Shown: positions 55,958-64,000 of the stretch, piece by piece
Position numbering within the stretch: position 1 is the stretch's first letter
How the letters are laid out: each line of letters starts with the position of its first letter
DNA from: Acidobacteriota bacterium
Lineage (GTDB): Bacteria > Acidobacteriota > Blastocatellia > Pyrinomonadales > Pyrinomonadaceae
Direction of reading: 5' to 3'
Length of the DNA: 64,000 nt
Assembly: GCA_003385635.1 (NCBI GenBank)
Contig: QQUY01000003.1
Span: 558,001-622,000 of the forward strand
The notes under the pieces: generated by a model
Databases searched by the model: none
What the model was told of the DNA's origin: nothing
What the model saw: the letters and a program-made list of their open reading frames with translations, nothing else
Program-made: the position numbers and the translations under genes

Positions 55958-56452
55958 AGTGAATACTCCTTTCTCGTTTTTTTAGCGGCGGGCTTGCCCG
56001 CCTCACTTTTTGCGAGCGGAGATAAATGCCGGTTCGACCGGAGAGTGGCCCGGACGGTTGATGCTTTAAGCCATTCCTTCTGACGGTTTCTTCGACCTGA
56101 GGCGCTGGGTCCTGAGCTTCACAAAGAGCCGCCGGCTGATGCCGGTCAGAGGTAATGAAAAGCGCTCGTGGTCCCCATGGTGAAGTGGGGGCAACTGATT
56201 TGCGAGACCGACCGTGGAATTTTGGCGGCAGCCGATCTCGTCGCTCCAAAAGCGAACACCCTGCGCTGAAGAGCGGGCAAGCCCGCCGCTAAACGATCAT
56301 TTTCGCGGCCTTCGCTGCGACCTTGAACCCACCTCTTATTAAACAGAAAACTGAATCCCGACCGCGCCCCGCGTCTAATCTTGACTGAAAAGTAAAGATT
56401 TGAGATTCTACACCTTTCAAGACGTCTCAAAGATCGTTACTGGGTGCGAAAG
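55958..56452. other. Non-coding gap with palindromic repeats
   Basis: Contains a GGCGGGCTTGCCCGCC palindrome at 55987-56002 and an inverted copy at 56274-56293 (GCGGGCAAGCCCGCCGCTAA), together flanking about 270 bases, plus a solo arm of the 138-bp mini-element (56173-56197). No credible gene. Confidence 0.65.
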
Positions 56453-56911
56453 ATGAAGATATCGGCACAAGAAGAATACGGGCTTCGATGCCTTGTACAG
56501 CTCGCCAGCGTTACCAACGGCGAGACTTTGACGCTTCCGCAGATCGCAGAGCTCGAGGGCATCTCGCAATCGAACGCAGGCAAGCTTATGTGGCTTTTGA
56601 ACAAGTCGGGATTCGTCAAAGCGACGCGAGGGACCAAAGGGGGGTACAGCCTAGCCCGCCCGGCGGACGAGATCTATCTCAGCGAGGTGATCAAGGTCCT
56701 CGATGACGACGAGATCGAGGGCCACTGCGGCAGTTACACCGGAGTGCTTGATTCGTGCGTCCACACGGGCGACTGCGGCATACGCTCCGTGATCGTCGGC
56801 CTGCACGAGATTGTCCAGAACGCGCTTTCGAACGTCACGCTTTCACAGTTGGTCGGTACCGAGAAAAAGGTCGACGAACGATTTCACAGAATACAGCGCA
56901 TGGCGCAATGA
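56453..56911 (+). CDS. Rrf2-family Fe-S-type regulator
   Basis: A 152-residue transcription regulator starting at ATG 56453 (GTG at 56444 also in frame). Winged helix: SAQEEYGLRCLVQLASVTNG, LPQIAELEGISQSNAGKLM and GFVKATRGTKGGYSLARPADEIYL. Cysteines 92, 102 and 108 (HCGSYTGVLDSCVHTGDCG) could bind an Fe-S cluster. It is the first gene of the suf cluster and most likely controls it in response to Fe-S status, as in SufR/IscR. Confidence 0.87.
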   Translation: MKISAQEEYGLRCLVQLASVTNGETLTLPQIAELEGISQSNAGKLMWLLNKSGFVKATRGTKGGYSLARPADEIYLSEVIKVLDDDEIEGHCGSYTGVLDSCVHTGDCGIRSVIVGLHEIVQNALSNVTLSQLVGTEKKVDERFHRIQRMAQ

Positions 56912-56968
56912 CCAATGATCATTGCACAACGCTCAATGAGCATTAATAACTGATCACTGGTACCTGAT

Positions 56969-58408
56969 ATGTCTACTGCACAAGAACTACTAAAAAACAG
57001 GGAATACAAGTACGGCTTCAAGACCGAGATCGAGACGGAGATGATACCCAAGGGTCTGTCCGAGGACACGATCCGAATGATCTCCGAGATCAAGAAAGAA
57101 CCCGAGTGGCTTCTCGAGTTCCGGCTGAAGGCTTACCGTCACTGGCTGAAGATGGAAGAGCCGGATTACTGGGCGAACTTCGATTACCCGAAGGTCGATT
57201 TCCAGGACATCACCTATTACGCGGCTCCGAAGGAGAAGGAAAAGAAGAAGAGCCTGGATGAGGTCGATCCGGAACTGCTCGATACTTTCGAGAAGCTCGG
57301 AATCCCGCTTTCGGAGCAGAAAATGCTGGCGAACGTCGCGGTGGATGCGGTGTTCGACTCTGTCTCCGTGGCGACGACCTTCAAGAAGAAACTGAAGGAC
57401 GCGGGTGTCATCTTCTGCTCGTTCAGCGAAGCAGTTCTCGAATACCCCGAACTGGTCAAGAAGTATCTCGGTTCGGTCGTGCCGACCGGCGACAACTTTT
57501 ACGCGGCTCTTAACTCGGCTGTCTTCTCTGACGGGTCGTTCGTCTTTATTCCGAAAGGCGTCCGGTGCCCTATGGAGCTGTCGACGTACTTCAGGATCAA
57601 CACTCAGGAATCCGGACAGTTCGAACGCACGCTGATCGTCGCTGAAGAAGGTGGTTACGTCGCGTACAACGAAGGCTGTACGGCTCCCCAGTTTGACACG
57701 AATCAGCTTCACGCCGCTGTGGTGGAGCTTGTCGCACTGGACGACGCCGAGATCAAGTACTCGACCGTCCAGAACTGGTACGCCGGCGACGAGCAGGGCA
57801 AAGGCGGGATCTACAACTTCGTGACAAAGCGCGGTGCCTGCCGCGGGACAAACTCGAAGATTTCGTGGACACAGGTCGAGACGGGTTCGGCGATCACATG
57901 GAAGTATCCGTCGGTGATCCTGCAGGGCGAGAACTCGATCGGCGAGTTCTATTCGGTCGCGCTGACGAACAACGCGCAGGTCGCGGATACAGGCACGAAG
58001 ATGATCCACCTCGGAAAGAACACGCGTTCGACCATCATTTCGAAGGGGATATCGGCAGGCAGATCGAACAACAGTTACCGGGGCCTTGTGAAGGTGATGC
58101 CAAAGGCCGAAGGCGCGCGCAACTACACACAGTGCGACTCGATGCTGATAGGCGACACCTGCGAAGCGAACACTTTTCCTTATATAGAAGTGATGAACAA
58201 TTCCGCGCGGGTCGAGCATGAGGCGACTACCTCGAAGATCAGCGAAGACCAGCTGTTCTATCTTCAGCAAAGAGGCCTTTCTGAAGAGGACGCGATATCG
58301 CTGATCATCAACGGATTCTGCAAGGAGGTCTTCCGCGAACTGCCTATGGAGTACGCGGTCGAGGCGCAGAAGCTTCTCGGTCTGAAACTTGAGGGCAGTG
58401 TTGGCTAA
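56969..58408 (+). CDS. sufB: Fe-S cluster assembly scaffold SufB
   Basis: A 479-residue SufB protein: [28 protein letters not shown] (split into [12 protein letters not shown] and [12 protein letters not shown]), [40 protein letters not shown] and [20 protein letters not shown]. The last segments ([36 protein letters not shown]) are typical. It is the scaffold with SufC and SufD for Fe-S cluster assembly. Confidence 0.96.
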   Translation: MSTAQELLKNREYKYGFKTEIETEMIPKGLSEDTIRMISEIKKEPEWLLEFRLKAYRHWLKMEEPDYWANFDYPKVDFQDITYYAAPKEKEKKKSLDEVDPELLDTFEKLGIPLSEQKMLANVAVDAVFDSVSVATTFKKKLKDAGVIFCSFSEAVLEYPELVKKYLGSVVPTGDNFYAALNSAVFSDGSFVFIPKGVRCPMELSTYFRINTQESGQFERTLIVAEEGGYVAYNEGCTAPQFDTNQLHAAVVELVALDDAEIKYSTVQNWYAGDEQGKGGIYNFVTKRGACRGTNSKISWTQVETGSAITWKYPSVILQGENSIGEFYSVALTNNAQVADTGTKMIHLGKNTRSTIISKGISAGRSNNSYRGLVKVMPKAEGARNYTQCDSMLIGDTCEANTFPYIEVMNNSARVEHEATTSKISEDQLFYLQQRGLSEEDAISLIINGFCKEVFRELPMEYAVEAQKLLGLKLEGSVG

Positions 58409-58569
58409 CGGAGCGCAGGCGTCCCGCCTGCAATGCGCCGAACGGCGCAGAAGCGGTTGAACCGCCAGGCGCGAATCGCACCACAGAGTTCACAGAGAAA
58501 GTTGGGGAAAATGGAAGAAGCGATCTGCTTCCCCTGTGTGGCCGGTGCGCTCCGTGGTGGAAATCAAAG
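58409..58569. repeat. Palindrome-rich spacer with 'ACCACAGAG' repeat
   Basis: Holds GCAGGCGTCCCGCCTGC (58413-58430 region), GCGCCGAACGGCGC, GCGGTTGAACCGCC and a copy of the CACCACAGAGTTCACAGAG word at 58479-58497. These recur at 62766-62838 and 63400-63426. No gene. Confidence 0.55.
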
Positions 58570-58950
58570 ATGAAATTGATCAAGCCAGACAATTTTCACG
58601 AGCCCGTCGGCCATTACTCGCCGGCGGTGGTTTCGAACGGCTTCGTATTCGTTTCCGGCCAGCTGGCGGTTGATCCGGAAACGGGGGAAGCGACCGGCGG
58701 AACGATCGAGGAGCAGACGGAGCAGTGTCTCAGGAATCTGGAACACGTTCTAATCGCGTCGGAAAGCGGGCTTTCACATCTGGTAAAGGTCACGATTTTT
58801 GTTTCGGACGAATCCCTTTGGGGGCCTGTCAACGAAACATACCGAAGGGTCTTGGGAGATCACAGACCTGCAAGGGCGATCATCCCCGTCAGTGATTTCA
58901 GAAGACCGTTCCTGATCGAGGTCGAGGCGATTGCCGAGATCAAGGTCTAA
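58570..58950 (+). CDS. RidA/YjgF-family enamine deaminase
   Basis: A 126-residue Rid protein: HYSPAVVSNGFVFVSGQLAVDPETG, EQTEQCLRNLEHVL, LVKVTIFVSDESLWG, VNETYRRVLG and HRPARAIIPVSDFRRPFLIEVEAIA (split at ARAIIPV). RidA hydrolyses reactive enamine/imine intermediates such as 2-aminoacrylate. The family Arg (RAIIPV) is present. It sits between sufB and the carbonic anhydrase. Confidence 0.9.
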   Translation: MKLIKPDNFHEPVGHYSPAVVSNGFVFVSGQLAVDPETGEATGGTIEEQTEQCLRNLEHVLIASESGLSHLVKVTIFVSDESLWGPVNETYRRVLGDHRPARAIIPVSDFRRPFLIEVEAIAEIKV

Positions 58951-58982
58951 AACTAACAACGAACAAGGGAGGGTTACTGGGA

Positions 58983-59699
58983 ATGAAAACGAAATTTGTG
59001 TTGCTGTCACTTTTCATCTTGCTTGGATCGACCGTTCCGGCACTTGGGGGGTATATGACGGATGATACGGGGGTTCAGACAAAGGACTCGCAATCCGCTT
59101 TGTCTGCAGATGACGCACTAAAACTGTTAAAGGAGGGCAACGCCCGCTTCATCGACGGCAAGCTGAAGAATCAGGACAACTATCGTGACCAGGTGTCGCA
59201 AACCGCTGACGGTCAATATCCGTTCGCTTCGATTCTCAGCTGTCTAGACTCGCGGGTCGGTGTTGAGCAGATATTTGACCTTAACAACGGCGATGCGTTT
59301 GTCGGCAGGGTTGCCGGAAACGTGATGAATCCGGACATGCTCGGGAGTTTTGAGTTTGCAACGAAATTGGCCGGATCAAAGCTCATTGTCGTTCTTGGGC
59401 ATACACAATGCGGCGCCGTTAAGGGAGCCTGTGATGGAGCGGAGCTTGGAAATCTTACGGGGCTTTTGAACCGCATCGAGCCGGCGGTCGACCTTGTAAG
59501 CAAAGACTGGATGGACGGCCTGAAGAGTTCAAAGAACGCCAGGTTCGTCGACGCAGTTGTGGAAGCGAACGTCAGGCTTGCTCGAGACGGGATCGTTAAA
59601 GAGAGCCCCGTAATCAAAGAGCTCGTGGACGAAGGCAAAGTGAAGATCGTGGGAGCTGTTTATGACCTCGAATCGGGTCTTGTAAGGTTCCTGAGCTGA
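58983..59699 (+). CDS. Beta-carbonic anhydrase with signal peptide
   Basis: A 238-residue beta-carbonic anhydrase. A signal sequence (FVLLSLFILLGSTVPALG, about 4-21) suggests periplasmic location, unlike most beta-class enzymes. Zinc ligands: CLDSRVG (Cys, Asp), GHTQCGAVKGA (His, Cys). Also VGRVAGNVMNPD and LLNRIEPAV. It interconverts CO2 and bicarbonate. It lies between ridA and the small membrane gene of the cluster; relation to Fe-S assembly is not obvious. Confidence 0.88.
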   Translation: MKTKFVLLSLFILLGSTVPALGGYMTDDTGVQTKDSQSALSADDALKLLKEGNARFIDGKLKNQDNYRDQVSQTADGQYPFASILSCLDSRVGVEQIFDLNNGDAFVGRVAGNVMNPDMLGSFEFATKLAGSKLIVVLGHTQCGAVKGACDGAELGNLTGLLNRIEPAVDLVSKDWMDGLKSSKNARFVDAVVEANVRLARDGIVKESPVIKELVDEGKVKIVGAVYDLESGLVRFLS

Positions 59700-59710
59700 T
59701 CTGGCGTATC

Positions 59711-59738
59711 CCGGGGGTGGAGAGTATTCCGCCCCCGG
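59711..59738 (+). terminator. Hairpin after carbonic anhydrase gene
   Basis: CCGGGGGTGG pairs with CCGCCCCCGG (one wobble) around an 8-base loop, without a T run. Confidence 0.45.
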
Positions 59739-59753
59739 ATATGGAATATCGAA

Positions 59754-60017
59754 TTGGAAATACTGAGTGATACATTTTCGTCCGCAATAAATTTCTACGG
59801 CATCGACTGGCTTGCCACGGCCTGCGGACTTTTGGGCGTTTACTTGCTTGGGAACAAGAACAAAATAGGTTTTGCGCTGTTCATGGTCGCAAGCGCCAGT
59901 TGGGTTACATTCGGATTTCTGACCCACAGTATCGCGGTCGTGATCGGAAGTTCGATCTTCTTCCTTATGCATCTTCGCGGGTTCATACGCTGGACCAGAA
60001 GCGCGGATGCGCAGTAG
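59754..60017 (+). CDS. Small membrane protein, unknown
   Basis: An 87-residue protein with three membrane segments: about 18-33 (DWLATACGLLGVYLLG), 37-57 (KIGFALFMVASASWVTFGFLT) and 58-75 (HSIAVVIGSSIFFLMHL). The layout resembles small PnuC-like or 'permease' fragments, without a recognised family. The start is a TTG, since no in-frame ATG is nearby. It precedes sufC by 23 bases. Confidence 0.6.
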   Translation: MEILSDTFSSAINFYGIDWLATACGLLGVYLLGNKNKIGFALFMVASASWVTFGFLTHSIAVVIGSSIFFLMHLRGFIRWTRSADAQ

Positions 60018-60040
60018 AAAGATTGGGTAGATATTAGACA

Positions 60041-60793
60041 ATGTTATTGGAAATAAAAGACTTGTACGTCGCGATCGACGGCAAGAACATATTGAAGGGG
60101 CTGAACCTGAGTATCAATAAGGGCGAGGTTCACGCGATCATGGGGCCGAACGGTTCCGGAAAGTCGACTCTTGCCAAGGTGCTTGCTGGCCATCCTTCCT
60201 ACGAGGTCGTTAAAGGCGAGATCCTCTATGAAGGAAAGGACCTCTTGGAGCTCGATCCTGACGAGCGTGCACGCGAAGGCGTTTTTATGGCGTTCCAGTA
60301 TCCGGTTGAGGTTCCGGGAGTTTCGAACGCGCAGTTTCTTCGGCTCGCCTACAACGAGAAGATGAAACACATCGGTGAGGAGGAGCTTGATCCGCTCGAA
60401 TTCAACGATCTGCTGAAAGAGAAAGCGAAGATCGTCGGAATGGAACCGGAGTTCTTCAAACGATCGGTCAACGAAGGCTTTTCCGGAGGCGAAAAGAAGC
60501 GCAACGAGATCCTTCAGATGGCGGTTCTCGATCCCAAGCTGGCGCTCCTCGACGAGACAGATTCCGGGCTTGATATCGACGCCCTTCGCGTTGTCGCCGA
60601 AGGCGTCAACACCCTGAAGAGTCAAGAAAACGGAATAGTTCTCGTGACTCACTACCAGAGGCTTTTGAACTACATCGTTCCCGATTTTGTGCACGTCCTT
60701 GCCGGCGGGAAGATCGTCAAGGAAGGCGGAAAGGAGCTCGCGATCGAGCTTGAAGAAAAGGGATACGACTGGGTTCGCGCGGCGGCCCAGTAA
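60041..60793 (+). CDS. sufC: Fe-S assembly ATPase SufC
   Basis: A 250-residue ABC-type ATPase: Walker [15 protein letters not shown] (residues 36-49), Q-loop [10 protein letters not shown], signature [11 protein letters not shown], Walker [13 protein letters not shown] and switch HY(Q) near LVTHYQRLL. SufC pairs with SufB/SufD. It is separated from sufB by three unrelated genes, which is unusual. Confidence 0.96.
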   Translation: MLLEIKDLYVAIDGKNILKGLNLSINKGEVHAIMGPNGSGKSTLAKVLAGHPSYEVVKGEILYEGKDLLELDPDERAREGVFMAFQYPVEVPGVSNAQFLRLAYNEKMKHIGEEELDPLEFNDLLKEKAKIVGMEPEFFKRSVNEGFSGGEKKRNEILQMAVLDPKLALLDETDSGLDIDALRVVAEGVNTLKSQENGIVLVTHYQRLLNYIVPDFVHVLAGGKIVKEGGKELAIELEEKGYDWVRAAAQ

Positions 60794-60807
60794 CGAGAGG
60801 ATGAGCG

Positions 60808-61422
60808 ATGCCGGTTAGCATCGAAACGGCTTCGAGGATCCTGCTTCCAGTTTTTCTGGTTCTGTTCTTCGTGATCGCGATGGCCGGACGGTCCTTCCTT
60901 CACTGGAAGAGGACCGGGGTAAATCCCTACAAGCTTGGAAAGACGGAAAGCGCTCACGACCTTATCGGGGCGATGTTTCGCACGGTTTCTTTCCTCGTAA
61001 TCTTTTCGACCGCGGTCTACTCGTTCCTGCCATCTGTCTACGGATACCTTGGAAGGATCGAATGGCTTGAAAGTGTCTGGGTGCAGGCCACAGGCTTTGT
61101 TCTGCTGCTTGCGGCACTGATCTGGGTAAGTGTCGGCCAGGGACATATGGGAGAGTCGTGGAGGATCGGAATCGATGAAGAGAATGAGACCGAACTGGTT
61201 CACAAAGGCCTGTTCTCCTTGTCCCGAAACCCGATCTTCCTGGGTATGAGGGTACTTTTGTTCGGGCTGTTTCTGGCAGCTCCGAACGCTTTGACGCTTC
61301 TGGCGTTCGGCGTCGGGGACGTCCTGATGCAGGTCCAGGTGAGGCTTGAGGAACAGCATATGCTCAGGCTCCACGGCGAAAGATTTGAAGAATACAAAAA
61401 GCAGGTCCGAAGGTGGGTCTGA
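60808..61422 (+). CDS. ICMT/PEMT-family membrane methyltransferase
   Basis: A 204-residue membrane protein with four to five helices (LLPVFLVLFFVIAMAG; FRTVSFLVIFSTAVYSFL; VQATGFVLLLAALIWVSVGQ; LLFGLFLAAPNALTLLAFG) and the family's C-terminal SAM-binding pattern LVHKGLFSLSRNPIFLGMRV and EEQHMLRLHGERFEEYKKQVRRW (split at LRLHGERFEEY), which is typical of isoprenylcysteine carboxyl methyltransferase/PEMT proteins. Bacterial members methylate lipids or small molecules. It lies between sufC and sufD with 14- and 22-base gaps. Confidence 0.85.
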   Translation: MPVSIETASRILLPVFLVLFFVIAMAGRSFLHWKRTGVNPYKLGKTESAHDLIGAMFRTVSFLVIFSTAVYSFLPSVYGYLGRIEWLESVWVQATGFVLLLAALIWVSVGQGHMGESWRIGIDEENETELVHKGLFSLSRNPIFLGMRVLLFGLFLAAPNALTLLAFGVGDVLMQVQVRLEEQHMLRLHGERFEEYKKQVRRWV

Positions 61423-61444
61423 CGATCAAGGGAAGTTCGAAGTT

Positions 61445-62761
61445 ATGAGTATGAGTGCCGGAAAAGAGACGGTTTTCAACGCCGCTTTTGAGAAGAGCAT
61501 TGCCGGATCCGAACAGCCCGGATGGCTGATCGAGATCCGAAGAAAGGCGTTCGGTTCGTTTGTCGAAGCAGGGCTTCCGACCGTTAGAAATGAAGAGTGG
61601 AAATACACGAACGTTTCTCCGATCTCGGCGGCATCCTGGCAGGTATTGACGGCTGAAGACGCCGGACCGGTGTCGGGAGATTTCGATCTGACGAAAGGGA
61701 TCTTCGAGGAGATCGAGGGCGGAAACCGGATCGTGTTCGTCGGCGGTATCTTCAGGGAAGACCTGAGCAGAATGCCCGAAGGAGTTTCAGCCTCGCAGTT
61801 TAGCGAAGCGTACGACGACGAAAAGTTTCGCTCAAAGTTCTCGACCATTGTAGATACCGAGTTGAACGGCTTCACGGCACTCAATACGGCATTTTCCGGG
61901 GAGGGGATCTTTCTTCGTGCCGGGAAGGATACGAAGGTAGATCAGGCGATAAATCTCGTGTTCATCGGTGTGGTTGGCTCCGCAGGTTTCCCCAGGGTGC
62001 TATACATCGGCGAAACGGGGAGCGAGGCTGAGATCGTTGAGCACTACCTTCGGGCTGAAGAATCTGAGTATCTGACAAATGCGGTCGTCGAGATCTCGCT
62101 TGCGGACGAGGCGAGACTCAGTCACACGCGCGTTCAACGAGAAAGCCACTCTGCGTATCACGTCGTCACCTCACAGGCGGAGCTTGGACGCGGAAGCGTT
62201 TACGACAACACAAACATCCACCTGGGTTCGAAGCTCTCAAGACACGATCTTGGAATGGGCTTTAACGCCGAAGGCGGGGAAGGCTGGATCGACGGTCTGT
62301 ATCTAGTTGACGACGAACAGCATACGGACACACATTCGAGGATCGATCACCGGATCCCGAACTGTGTTTCGCACCAGACTTACAAGGGCATTCTTGACGG
62401 CAAATCGCGCGCTGTGTTCAACGGAAAGGTGTTTGTTCACGAAAAGGCTCGCGGTACAGACGCTTATCAGTCGAACAAGAACCTGCTTCTTTCAAACGAC
62501 GCCCGGGTAGACACGAAGCCTCAGCTTGAGATCTTCAATGACGACGTGAAGTGCGCGCACGGCGCCACTGTCGGCCAGCTTGAGGAAGAAGAGCTGTTCT
62601 ATCTCCTCAGCCGCGGTCTGCCGGAAGACCTGGCGAGAAACCTTCTGACATACGGTTTTGCTGAAGAGGTGATCGAGAAGATCAAGGTGCCGTCGATCAA
62701 AAAAGCGCTCGACGAAGCCGTTCTCAGCCGATTACATTCACGTCTCGACACGGCGGAGTAG
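61445..62761 (+). CDS. sufD: Fe-S assembly protein SufD
   Basis: A 438-residue SufD: GLPTVRNEEWKYTNVSPIS, FVGGIFREDLS, EHYLRAEES, RLSHTRVQRESHSAYHV, DGLYLVDDEQHTDTHSRIDHRIPNC, GKVFVHEKARGTDAYQSNKNLLLS (split at KARGTDAYQSN) and CAHGATVGQLEEEELFYLLSRGLPE. Start at ATG 61445; the frame is open for 33 codons upstream, overlapping the previous gene. Confidence 0.94.
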   Translation: MSMSAGKETVFNAAFEKSIAGSEQPGWLIEIRRKAFGSFVEAGLPTVRNEEWKYTNVSPISAASWQVLTAEDAGPVSGDFDLTKGIFEEIEGGNRIVFVGGIFREDLSRMPEGVSASQFSEAYDDEKFRSKFSTIVDTELNGFTALNTAFSGEGIFLRAGKDTKVDQAINLVFIGVVGSAGFPRVLYIGETGSEAEIVEHYLRAEESEYLTNAVVEISLADEARLSHTRVQRESHSAYHVVTSQAELGRGSVYDNTNIHLGSKLSRHDLGMGFNAEGGEGWIDGLYLVDDEQHTDTHSRIDHRIPNCVSHQTYKGILDGKSRAVFNGKVFVHEKARGTDAYQSNKNLLLSNDARVDTKPQLEIFNDDVKCAHGATVGQLEEEELFYLLSRGLPEDLARNLLTYGFAEEVIEKIKVPSIKKALDEAVLSRLHSRLDTAE

Positions 62762-62943
62762 TTAACCACGGAGAGCACGGAGAACACAGAGAATTGATTT
62801 GAACTCACCACGGAGGGCACAGGGAGCACAGAGAAAGCTTTGAAATAGATTCAATGGTCTCACGGGACCATCAGCGTGGGCATTGCGGGGTGCCGGTTAT
62901 TGAAAAGGTCGAATACAGCCTTAGAGGCAAGGAGTAGTATTCG
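62762..62943. repeat. Repeat tract upstream of the GxxExxY gene
   Basis: Three close copies of CCACGGAG..GCACGG/CACAGAG words (62766-62838). Related inverse copies follow the gene at 63400-63426. Confidence 0.6.
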
Positions 62944-63315
62944 ATGGAATTGAAAGACAATTCTGGCATGATCGTCGACGCGGCGATAAAGGTTCACAGA
63001 GTATTGGGACCCGGTCTTTTGGAGAGTACGTACGAGGTTTGTTTGGTTAAGGAACTGGTCAACAGGAACCTTAGAGTCGAGCGACAACTTACATTGCCGG
63101 TCATTTATGAGGGTGAGAGGATCGACGCCGGATATAGGATCGATCTTCTCGTGCAGGATGAAGTAATCGTCGAGCTGAAGTCGGTCGAGAAGCTAATGCC
63201 TATTCACGAGGCCCAGTTGCTGTCTTATCTAAAGCTCAGCAACAAGAACCTCGGCCTTCTGTTGAATTTCAATATGAGGTTCATGAAGAACGGGATCAAA
63301 CGTATGGCAAATTGA
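62944..63315 (+). CDS. GxxExxY protein
   Basis: A 123-residue protein of the GxxExxY family, named for GLLESTYE (here VLGPGLLESTYEVCLVKEL), with the conserved core VERQLTLPVIYEGERIDAGYRIDLLV and VIVELKSVEKLMPIHEAQLLSYLKL. The fold is a PD-(D/E)xK-like nuclease (note IDLLVQDEVIVELKS). The start ATG has GGCAAGGAG upstream. Its function is unknown; members often sit in repetitive or mobile surroundings. Here it stands between sufD and sufS. Confidence 0.85.
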   Translation: MELKDNSGMIVDAAIKVHRVLGPGLLESTYEVCLVKELVNRNLRVERQLTLPVIYEGERIDAGYRIDLLVQDEVIVELKSVEKLMPIHEAQLLSYLKLSNKNLGLLLNFNMRFMKNGIKRMAN

Positions 63316-63399
63316 AAAAAGAGTGATGTGACTTGGTGAGATGTTTCAGTGGAATGCTGGCGAATAAATTTCGGCATGAACACTCGCCGAATTCAAACC

Positions 63400-63426
63400 C
63401 TCTGTGATCTCTGTGCACTCTGTGGT
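63400..63426 (-). repeat. Inverted copy of the CACAGAG repeat downstream of GxxExxY
   Basis: TCTGTGATCTCTGTGCACTCTGTGGT is the reverse of the ACCACAGAG..CACAGAG words before the GxxExxY gene. Confidence 0.6.
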
Positions 63427-63439
63427 GATAAGAAGAGTA

Positions 63440-64000
63440 ATGAGTAGTTTTGATTTTCAAAAAGTAAGATCCGAGTTTCCCGTGCTGGCGCAGAGTGTGA
63501 ACGGCAAGCCGCTGCGGTATATGGACAATGCGGCGTCTGCGCAAGTGCCGAATCTTGTTGTCGAACGAACGTCGGAGTACCTGGCCAAGGAGCATTCGAA
63601 CGTGCATCGGGGCGTTCACTACCTCAGTCAGAAAGCTACCGGAGCATATGAGGCTGCACGCGAGAAAGTAAGGAAGTTCATAAATGCCGGAGAGGCTAAG
63701 GAGTGCATTTTTGTCCGGGGCTGTACCGAAGGGATCAATCTTGTTGCGTCCGGGTACGGTCGAAAGTTCATCAACGAAGGCGACGAGATCGTTATCTCGC
63801 AGATGGAGCACCACTCGAACATCGTGCCCTGGCAGATGGTCGCCGAAGAGAGAGGAGCGACGATCCGCGTGATCCCGATGAACGAGGCCGGCGAGCTGAT
63901 CCTCGACGAATACGAGAACCTGCTCAACGAAAAGACGAAAATGGTCGCATTTGGACACATCTCGAACGCTCTCGGAACGATCAATCCGGCGAAAGAAATG
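63440..64000 (+). CDS. sufS: Cysteine desulfurase SufS, 3' end cut off
   Basis: The gene starts at ATG 63440 and runs off the window, giving 187 residues. MDNAASAQVPN, HSNVHRGVHYLSQKATGAYE, FVRGCTEGINLVASGYGR and EIVISQMEHHSNIVPWQM (His-His of the PLP site) match SufS/CsdA. The PLP lysine and catalytic cysteine lie beyond the window end. SufS delivers sulfur from cysteine to the SufBCD scaffold; the gene completes the cluster. SD AAGAAGAG is weak. Confidence 0.93.
   Translation, partial: MSSFDFQKVRSEFPVLAQSVNGKPLRYMDNAASAQVPNLVVERTSEYLAKEHSNVHRGVHYLSQKATGAYEAAREKVRKFINAGEAKECIFVRGCTEGINLVASGYGRKFINEGDEIVISQMEHHSNIVPWQMVAEERGATIRVIPMNEAGELILDEYENLLNEKTKMVAFGHISNALGTINPAKEM

Noticed and set aside
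56990..58270. 426-codon minus-strand frame
   Set aside because: Antisense shadow of sufB.

Overview
The window is chromosomal DNA of a free-living bacterium of medium GC content, most likely an acidobacterium of the Blastocatellia/Pyrinomonadales kind. That placement is inference from gene content: an MglA-type GTPase with a roadblock partner, a secreted tricorn-like protease, a large Rhs protein beside an FG-GAP protein, a type IV pilin with a compact sigma-54-like promoter, and many intergenic palindromic or text-like repeats. No 16S gene is present, no phage or transposase genes were found, and there is no CRISPR array. Most genes are housekeeping or secreted-hydrolase genes. Both window edges cut a gene: a DHFR-family protein at the left and SufS at the right.

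Layout: 1-4.5 kb holds a DHFR-fold reductase, a CrtY-type lycopene cyclase, two secreted proteins and a trans-polyprenyl synthase (isoprenoid/carotenoid theme). 4.5-5.1 kb has an inverted-repeat element and tRNA-Val/tRNA-Asp. 5.2-8 kb encodes a DapB-like reductase with an atypical active site, a zinc alcohol dehydrogenase and a fasciclin lipoprotein. 8.3-9.4 kb is an MglB/MglA-like pair. 9.7-14.6 kb holds YvcK, GlmU and GlmS (UDP-GlcNAc supply). 14.8-18.6 kb holds a HemS-type haem protein, a PepSY protein and a two-component system. 18.7-26.4 kb holds a dehydrogenase, HtrA, an aldehyde dehydrogenase, alanine dehydrogenase, a DUF512 radical-SAM/PDZ protein and a membrane protein. 26.4-28.5 kb is repeat-rich around an M61 peptidase.

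28.5-31.6 kb is a coupled minus-strand operon (BtuF-like protein, SurA-DsbA-like fusion, glutaminyl cyclase). 32-34.6 kb is a gingipain-family C25 protease with 50 Thr-Pro dipeptides. 34.7-36.7 kb is a tightly overlapping trio (VOC protein, AAG glycosylase, secreted protein). 36.7-39 kb holds HutF and HutG of histidine breakdown. Two 140-bp palindromic mini-elements lie at 38.0 and 39.9 kb. 40-44 kb holds the tricorn homologue and a small HExxHxxGxxD metalloprotease. 44.2-45 kb holds a type IV pilin and, just downstream, a candidate stand-alone short transcript with its own promoter, a full-length Shine-Dalgarno sequence, an 11-codon ORF and a strong terminator. 45.3-47.6 kb holds a proline iminopeptidase, an L7/L12-CTD-like protein, TatA and a methyltransferase-like protein.

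48.2-56 kb is the accessory-looking part: an FG-GAP repeat protein, a 1902-residue Rhs protein whose variable C-terminus carries a LAS-metallopeptidase-like His/Asp/His pattern, a perfect 28-bp palindrome, then a lipoprotein that could be its immunity partner. 56.5 kb to the end is a broken-up suf cluster: an Rrf2 regulator, sufB, ridA, a secreted carbonic anhydrase, a small membrane protein, sufC, an ICMT-family membrane protein, sufD, a GxxExxY protein flanked by inverted repeat copies, and sufS.

The best candidates for something new are the Rhs C-terminal domain plus lipoprotein pair, the short transcript downstream of pilA, and the GxxExxY cassette inside the suf cluster. All functional statements rest on reading motifs in the translated sequence; no database search was possible.
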